From: an uncultured Chitinophagaceae bacterium | GTDB taxonomy: Bacteria > Bacteroidota > Bacteroidia > Chitinophagales > Chitinophagaceae | Length of the DNA: 8,384 nucleotides | Direction: 5' to 3' | Assembly: GCA_903841915.1 (NCBI GenBank) | Contig: CAIMKO010000279.1 | Span: 1-8,384 of the forward strand | Part shown: positions 5,484-8,384 of the stretch, piece by piece | Position numbering within the stretch: the first letter of the stretch is position 1 | Layout: each line of letters starts with the position of its first letter | Position numbers and translations under genes: made by a program | The notes under the pieces: generated by a model | Database searches by the model: none | Told to the model about the DNA's origin: nothing | What the model saw: the letters and a program-made list of their open reading frames with translations, nothing else

Positions 5484-6845
5484 ATGAAGACTTACCTCAT
5501 AAAAGATGCCTGTATTATCAATGATTCCAAAAGGACCTATGCCGACGTCCTGATCAAAAATAAAAGAATTGAAAGGATTGGTACCGGGTTAAATGTTAAA
5601 GGATCTGTTATAGAGATCAATGCGCATCAGCAATTCTTATTACCTGGTGTGATCGATGATCAGGTTCATTTTCGCGAACCCGGATTAACACATAAAGCCA
5701 CTATTTACAGCGAAGCGAAAGCAGCAGTTGCCGGCGGCGTTACCAGTTTCATGGAAATGCCCAATACCAACCCGCCTGCATTAACACAGGAATTATTGGA
5801 ACAGAAGTATGAGATAGGAAAAAGGTCATCCCTGGCCAATTATTCATTTTTCATGGGCACTTCTAATGATAATTATGACGAAGTAATGCGTACCAATGAA
5901 AAGAAAAATGATGTTTGTGGTGTAAAGATCTTCATGGGTTCATCCACAGGAAACTTATTGGTCGATAATGCTTTGGTACTGGATAAAATATTTGCGGGAA
6001 GTGAGGTCTTGATAGCTACGCACTGTGAAGAAGAACAATTGATCAGGGAAAATTTCGAAAAAAGAAAAAAAGAAAAAGGAAGTTTAACTGCTGCCGATCA
6101 TCCCATTATTAGAAACGCTGAAGAATGTTTTGAATCTTCTTTTAAAGCCATTCAATTTGCTAAAAAATATAATAGTCGTTTACATATCCTCCATATCAGC
6201 ACAGAAAAAGAATTGCAGCTTTTCGGCAATATGATCCCGCTAAAAGACAAGCGCATCACTGCAGAAGTATGTGTACATCATTTGCATTTTACTGCCGATG
6301 ATTATGAAAGATTGGGCAATCAGATCAAATGTAATCCTGCCATTAAATCATCCAATAATAAAGATGCTTTATGGAAAGCTTTGCTCGATAATAGACTGGA
6401 TGTAATAGCAACCGATCATGCACCGCATACCTGGGAAGAGAAAAATGAACCTTATGAAAAAGCGCATGCAGGGTTGCCCTTGATACAACACTCTTTATCA
6501 CTGATGTTGCATTATGTGAAAGAAACGAAAAACCTGCCTACCGGCAGGCAGGTAAGTTTAGAAAAAGTGGTTGAGAAAATGAGTCATGCTGTGGCTGATT
6601 GTTTTGAGATCAAAGATCGAGGCTATATTCATGAAGGATATTTTGCCGATCTTGTTCTGGTAGATATGAACGAATCGCAAACCGTTTCGAAGCAAAATAT
6701 TTTATACAAATGCGGATGGAGTCCTTTAGAAGGCTTCACTTTTCCTGCAACCATAAAAAATACTTTTGTAAACGGGCACATGGTTTATGGAAATGGGGTG
6801 TTTGATGAATCTCAGTTCGGACAACGTTTACAATTTACAAGATAG
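5484..6845 (+). CDS. pyrC: dihydroorotase, Bacteroidota-type
   Basis: The 453-residue amidohydrolase catalyses reversible cyclisation of carbamoyl aspartate to dihydroorotate, step three of pyrimidine synthesis. Family segments are present along the whole length: LLPGVIDDQVHFREPGLTHK (residues 52-71), GGVTSFMEMPNTNPPA (84-99), GVKIFMGSSTGN (146-157), IATHCEEE (177-184), LHILHIST (233-240), IKCNPAIK (281-288), DVIATDHAPHTWEEK (306-320) and the C-terminal WSPLEGF (412-418). Candidate metal and catalytic residues are His62, Lys148 (possible carboxylated bridge), His180, His237 and Asp311. The first His of the usual HxH pair is Gln60 here. An extra LPTGRQV (351-357) is encoded by a palindromic element within a variable loop. 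The ATG at 5484 lies 36 bases from the divergent barrel gene; no Shine-Dalgarno site is seen. The substrate could be a related cyclic amide, but overall similarity favours dihydroorotase. Confidence 0.93.
   Translation: MKTYLIKDACIINDSKRTYADVLIKNKRIERIGTGLNVKGSVIEINAHQQFLLPGVIDDQVHFREPGLTHKATIYSEAKAAVAGGVTSFMEMPNTNPPALTQELLEQKYEIGKRSSLANYSFFMGTSNDNYDEVMRTNEKKNDVCGVKIFMGSSTGNLLVDNALVLDKIFAGSEVLIATHCEEEQLIRENFEKRKKEKGSLTAADHPIIRNAEECFESSFKAIQFAKKYNSRLHILHISTEKELQLFGNMIPLKDKRITAEVCVHHLHFTADDYERLGNQIKCNPAIKSSNNKDALWKALLDNRLDVIATDHAPHTWEEKNEPYEKAHAGLPLIQHSLSLMLHYVKETKNLPTGRQVSLEKVVEKMSHAVADCFEIKDRGYIHEGYFADLVLVDMNESQTVSKQNILYKCGWSPLEGFTFPATIKNTFVNGHMVYGNGVFDESQFGQRLQFTR
6532..6553. repeat. 22-bp palindromic element inserted in frame in pyrC (encodes LPTGRQ)
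   Basis: The left arm ACCTGCCTACC and right arm GGCAGGCAGGT pair at ten of eleven positions (A6540 against C6545 is the only mismatch). It is strikingly GC-rich within an AT-rich gene. Read in the pyrC frame it supplies residues LPTGRQV, an extra segment compared with Bacteroides dihydroorotases as I recall them, where this loop is shorter. Peptides such as LPTGRQ or LPAGRQ recur in unrelated proteins from environmental Bacteroidota (from memory), which points to a dispersed palindromic repeat similar in behaviour to Rickettsia palindromic elements. Confidence 0.75.
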
Positions 6846-6867
6846 TCACGATCAGTTATTCCATGTT

Positions 6868-6886
6868 TCAGTTATATTGCAACTGA
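6868..6886 (+). promoter_or_regulatory. hairpin-forming TTATATTGCAACT box before the MutS-like gene
   Basis: TCAGTT and AACTGA form six complementary base pairs around a seven-base ATATTGC loop. The stretch includes the 13-base TTATATTGCAACT that also occurs upstream of porT. It ends 22 bases before the ATG at 6909, a distance fitting a promoter core with a short leader. There is no T-tract, so a terminator for pyrC is unlikely. No good -33 box is visible. Confidence 0.35.
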
Positions 6887-6908
6887 CGACCCGAAACCTG
6901 CAACCATT

Positions 6909-8222
6909 ATGCACGTAGATAAAACAACCTTACAAGACCTTTCTATTTTTCATCACGACGAAGAACAATCTGTTTTTCATCATCTCAACTTTACGCAAAC
7001 CAATGGTGGAAGGGAACAACTTCGAAACATTCTTAGCAAGCCACTAGATTCCATCAAATCCATCAATGATGTGCAGCAAACCATTGCGCATCTTATTACC
7101 GTTTCGGATCGATGGCCAGTCATCATTACCAATGGAACGGTGATGGTTCTTGAAAAATTTTATGATACACCGGTTGAATCATATCCGCATCATCCTACAT
7201 CTGTTCACAGTCATTTTTACAGGATATTCAATGCGCCCGATTTTTCACTGACCAAATATTCAGTTGAACATTTTATCGGTTTTGTAAAAGGATTAGAACA
7301 AATTGTCTTATTGATCAATCAGAACAAAAGTCTGCAACTAAAACTCTGGAAGGAAAGGATCGAAATGCTGCTGCGTAAATCTTTTATAGAAACGATGCTG
7401 CAATTGGAAAAAGGAAAGAAACTTTCTCCCGTTGAGGTTTTATCTTTCGGTGCCTTTATCCGTCATCATTTTAAACATGAATCATTCGAGCTCATTGATA
7501 TCTACAGTAAACTAGATGCTTATCTGAGTTTGGCCACAGCTTGCAAAAAATTCAACTATCATTTTCCTGTCATTGAAGAAACAGATACTCCCTTTTTTGA
7601 TGCAGAGAACTTATTTCATGTGCAATTAAGTACCCCCGTTTCGTATACTGTTTGTTTGAATAAAGAGCGGAATTTCTTATTCCTAACAGGGGCCAATATG
7701 GGCGGCAAAAGCACTTTTATCAAAGCGATGGGCATCGGCGTTTATCTGGCGCATATTGGGATGGGCGTTCCTGCTACAAAAATGCATTTGAGTTTATTTG
7801 ACGGCATCCTAAGCAATATTCAGGTAGCGGATAATATTGTAAAAGGCGAGAGTTTCTTTTTCAATGAAGTGAAGCGCATAAAAAGTACCGTTGAAAAAAT
7901 AAGCGATGGAAAAAAATGGCTGATATTGATCGATGAATTATTTAAAGGCACCAATCAACAGGATGCAATCAAATGCAGCATCACTGTTATTGAAGGACTG
8001 CGAAAAATGAACAATGCGATCTTTGTTTTGTCAACACATTTATACGAAATAGGTGAAGCACTCAAACAGTATCCTAATATCCAGTTCCGATATTTTGAAA
8101 CAAGTATCATTGATGATCAATTGCTGTTCAGCTATCAGCTCAAAGAGGGCATCAGCAATGACCGTTTGGGCTATCTCATCTTAAAAAAAGAAGGGGTGGT
8201 TGAAATGCTGGATAAATTATAG
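6909..8222 (+). CDS. short MutS-family ATPase lacking mismatch-recognition domains
   Basis: The 437-residue product has a MutS-type ATPase domain at its C-terminus: Walker A GANMGGKS (residues 261-268), Walker B LILIDELFKGTN (338-349, with Asp342 and Glu343) and the STH loop (375-377, His377). The first 240 residues are mostly helical and correspond to a shortened core/lever region. The N-terminal mismatch-binding and connector domains of true MutS (about 850 residues) are absent, and no Smr nuclease domain as in MutS2 is present. It is therefore not a replacement for MutS in mismatch repair. Similar short MutS-related proteins are, from memory, common in Bacteroidota and uncharacterised. The ATPase residues look intact, so it is probably active as a dimeric ATPase, perhaps binding branched DNA or RNA (inference). 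The gene lies 63 bases after pyrC on the same strand and may have its own promoter at 6872-6884. Confidence 0.9.
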   Translation: MHVDKTTLQDLSIFHHDEEQSVFHHLNFTQTNGGREQLRNILSKPLDSIKSINDVQQTIAHLITVSDRWPVIITNGTVMVLEKFYDTPVESYPHHPTSVHSHFYRIFNAPDFSLTKYSVEHFIGFVKGLEQIVLLINQNKSLQLKLWKERIEMLLRKSFIETMLQLEKGKKLSPVEVLSFGAFIRHHFKHESFELIDIYSKLDAYLSLATACKKFNYHFPVIEETDTPFFDAENLFHVQLSTPVSYTVCLNKERNFLFLTGANMGGKSTFIKAMGIGVYLAHIGMGVPATKMHLSLFDGILSNIQVADNIVKGESFFFNEVKRIKSTVEKISDGKKWLILIDELFKGTNQQDAIKCSITVIEGLRKMNNAIFVLSTHLYEIGEALKQYPNIQFRYFETSIIDDQLLFSYQLKEGISNDRLGYLILKKEGVVEMLDKL

Positions 8223-8257
8223 ATCTGCTTATTAAATAAACTTCTTTCTTTTTCAAA

Positions 8258-8303
8258 TGTCCAATTAATCCTACCCGAATGATCACCTTTATTTAATTGG
8301 ACA
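8258..8303. repeat. 11-bp perfect inverted repeat with 24-base spacer
   Basis: TGTCCAATTAA at 8258-8268 is the exact reverse complement of TTAATTGGACA at 8293-8303. The pair starts 36 bases after the stop of the MutS-like gene. It could form an 11-bp stem with a 24-base loop, serve as a binding site, or be the ends of a very small mobile element. No T-tract follows the stem, so it is not a classical intrinsic terminator. Confidence 0.55.
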
Positions 8304-8329
8304 CATTATCTTACATGGTTATCTTGCCA

Positions 8330-8384
8330 ACGGAGGATGAACGGAGGATGAACGGAGGATGAACGGAGGATGAACGGAGGATGA
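8330..8384. repeat. tandem repeat, five perfect copies of ACGGAGGATGA, reaching the window end
   Basis: Units lie at 8330-8340, 8341-8351, 8352-8362, 8363-8373 and 8374-8384 with no mismatch. The array probably continues past the edge. The plus strand contains GGAGG followed directly by ATGA, and every plus frame meets TGA within 33 bases (for example ATG AAC GGA GGA TGA). The minus strand is open in all three frames within the repeat but has no start codon there and meets stops soon after leaving it. It is most likely a non-coding minisatellite. Confidence 0.9.

Noticed and set aside
6846..6908. Intrinsic terminator after pyrC
   Set aside because: The only hairpin (6868-6886) has six weak pairs and no T-tract; it fits better with a promoter region for the next gene.
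6909..8222. Full-length mismatch-repair MutS or MutS2
   Set aside because: The length is about half, and the mismatch-binding, connector and Smr domains are absent.
8330..8384. CRISPR array
   Set aside because: The repeat unit is 11 bases with no spacers between copies and no cas genes nearby.
8330..8384. A repeat protein encoded on the minus strand through the 11-bp array
   Set aside because: All three frames are open within the repeat, but no start codon lies in it and stops appear soon after on leaving it; this follows from the unit's base content rather than from selection.

Overview
The window looks like a chromosomal segment of a Bacteroidota bacterium, probably near the family Chitinophagaceae; the family placement is an inference. 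The evidence is a PorT-type protein of the type IX secretion system, the Bacteroidota style of dihydroorotase and MoxR ATPase, lipoprotein and signal peptides ending in 'AQ' or 'CSS', an AT-rich base composition with few Shine-Dalgarno sites, promoter-like TAnnTTTG boxes close to start codons, and an in-frame palindrome encoding LPTGRQV.

Layout. Positions 1-316 (minus) hold the N-terminal 105 codons of a MoxR-family AAA+ ATPase that runs off the left edge. A 119-bp divergent region follows, then ubiE/menG (436-1179, plus), the last methylation step of menaquinone synthesis. Convergent with it, five bases away, is a two-gene minus-strand operon (1777-2706, then 1185-1790, overlapping by 14 bp). 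It encodes a predicted lipoprotein with a papain/C39-like Cys-His-Asp signature and a second, unrecognised lipoprotein. Across a 244-bp divergent region lies porT (2951-3679, plus). A large outer-membrane beta-barrel gene (3747-5447, minus) converges on porT and is divergent from pyrC (5484-6845, plus; dihydroorotase). A short MutS-type ATPase gene (6909-8222, plus) comes next, and the window ends in an inverted repeat and a perfect 11-bp tandem repeat that reaches the last base.

Most genes are housekeeping or envelope functions: respiratory quinone, pyrimidine synthesis, protein secretion and outer membrane. The least explained part is the lipoprotein pair between ubiE and porT. From memory, ubiE and porT are often close neighbours in Bacteroidota, so this pair may be a lineage-specific insertion. 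A secreted cysteine-protease-like protein coupled to a small lipoprotein could be an effector with a protective partner, but nothing in the sequence proves that.

Other points of note are the non-ATG start of the protease-like gene, which one extra base in a short T-run would turn into an ATG start; the lack of any nearby ATG for porT; a Gln in place of the first metal-binding His in the dihydroorotase; and the palindromic element inserted in frame in pyrC.
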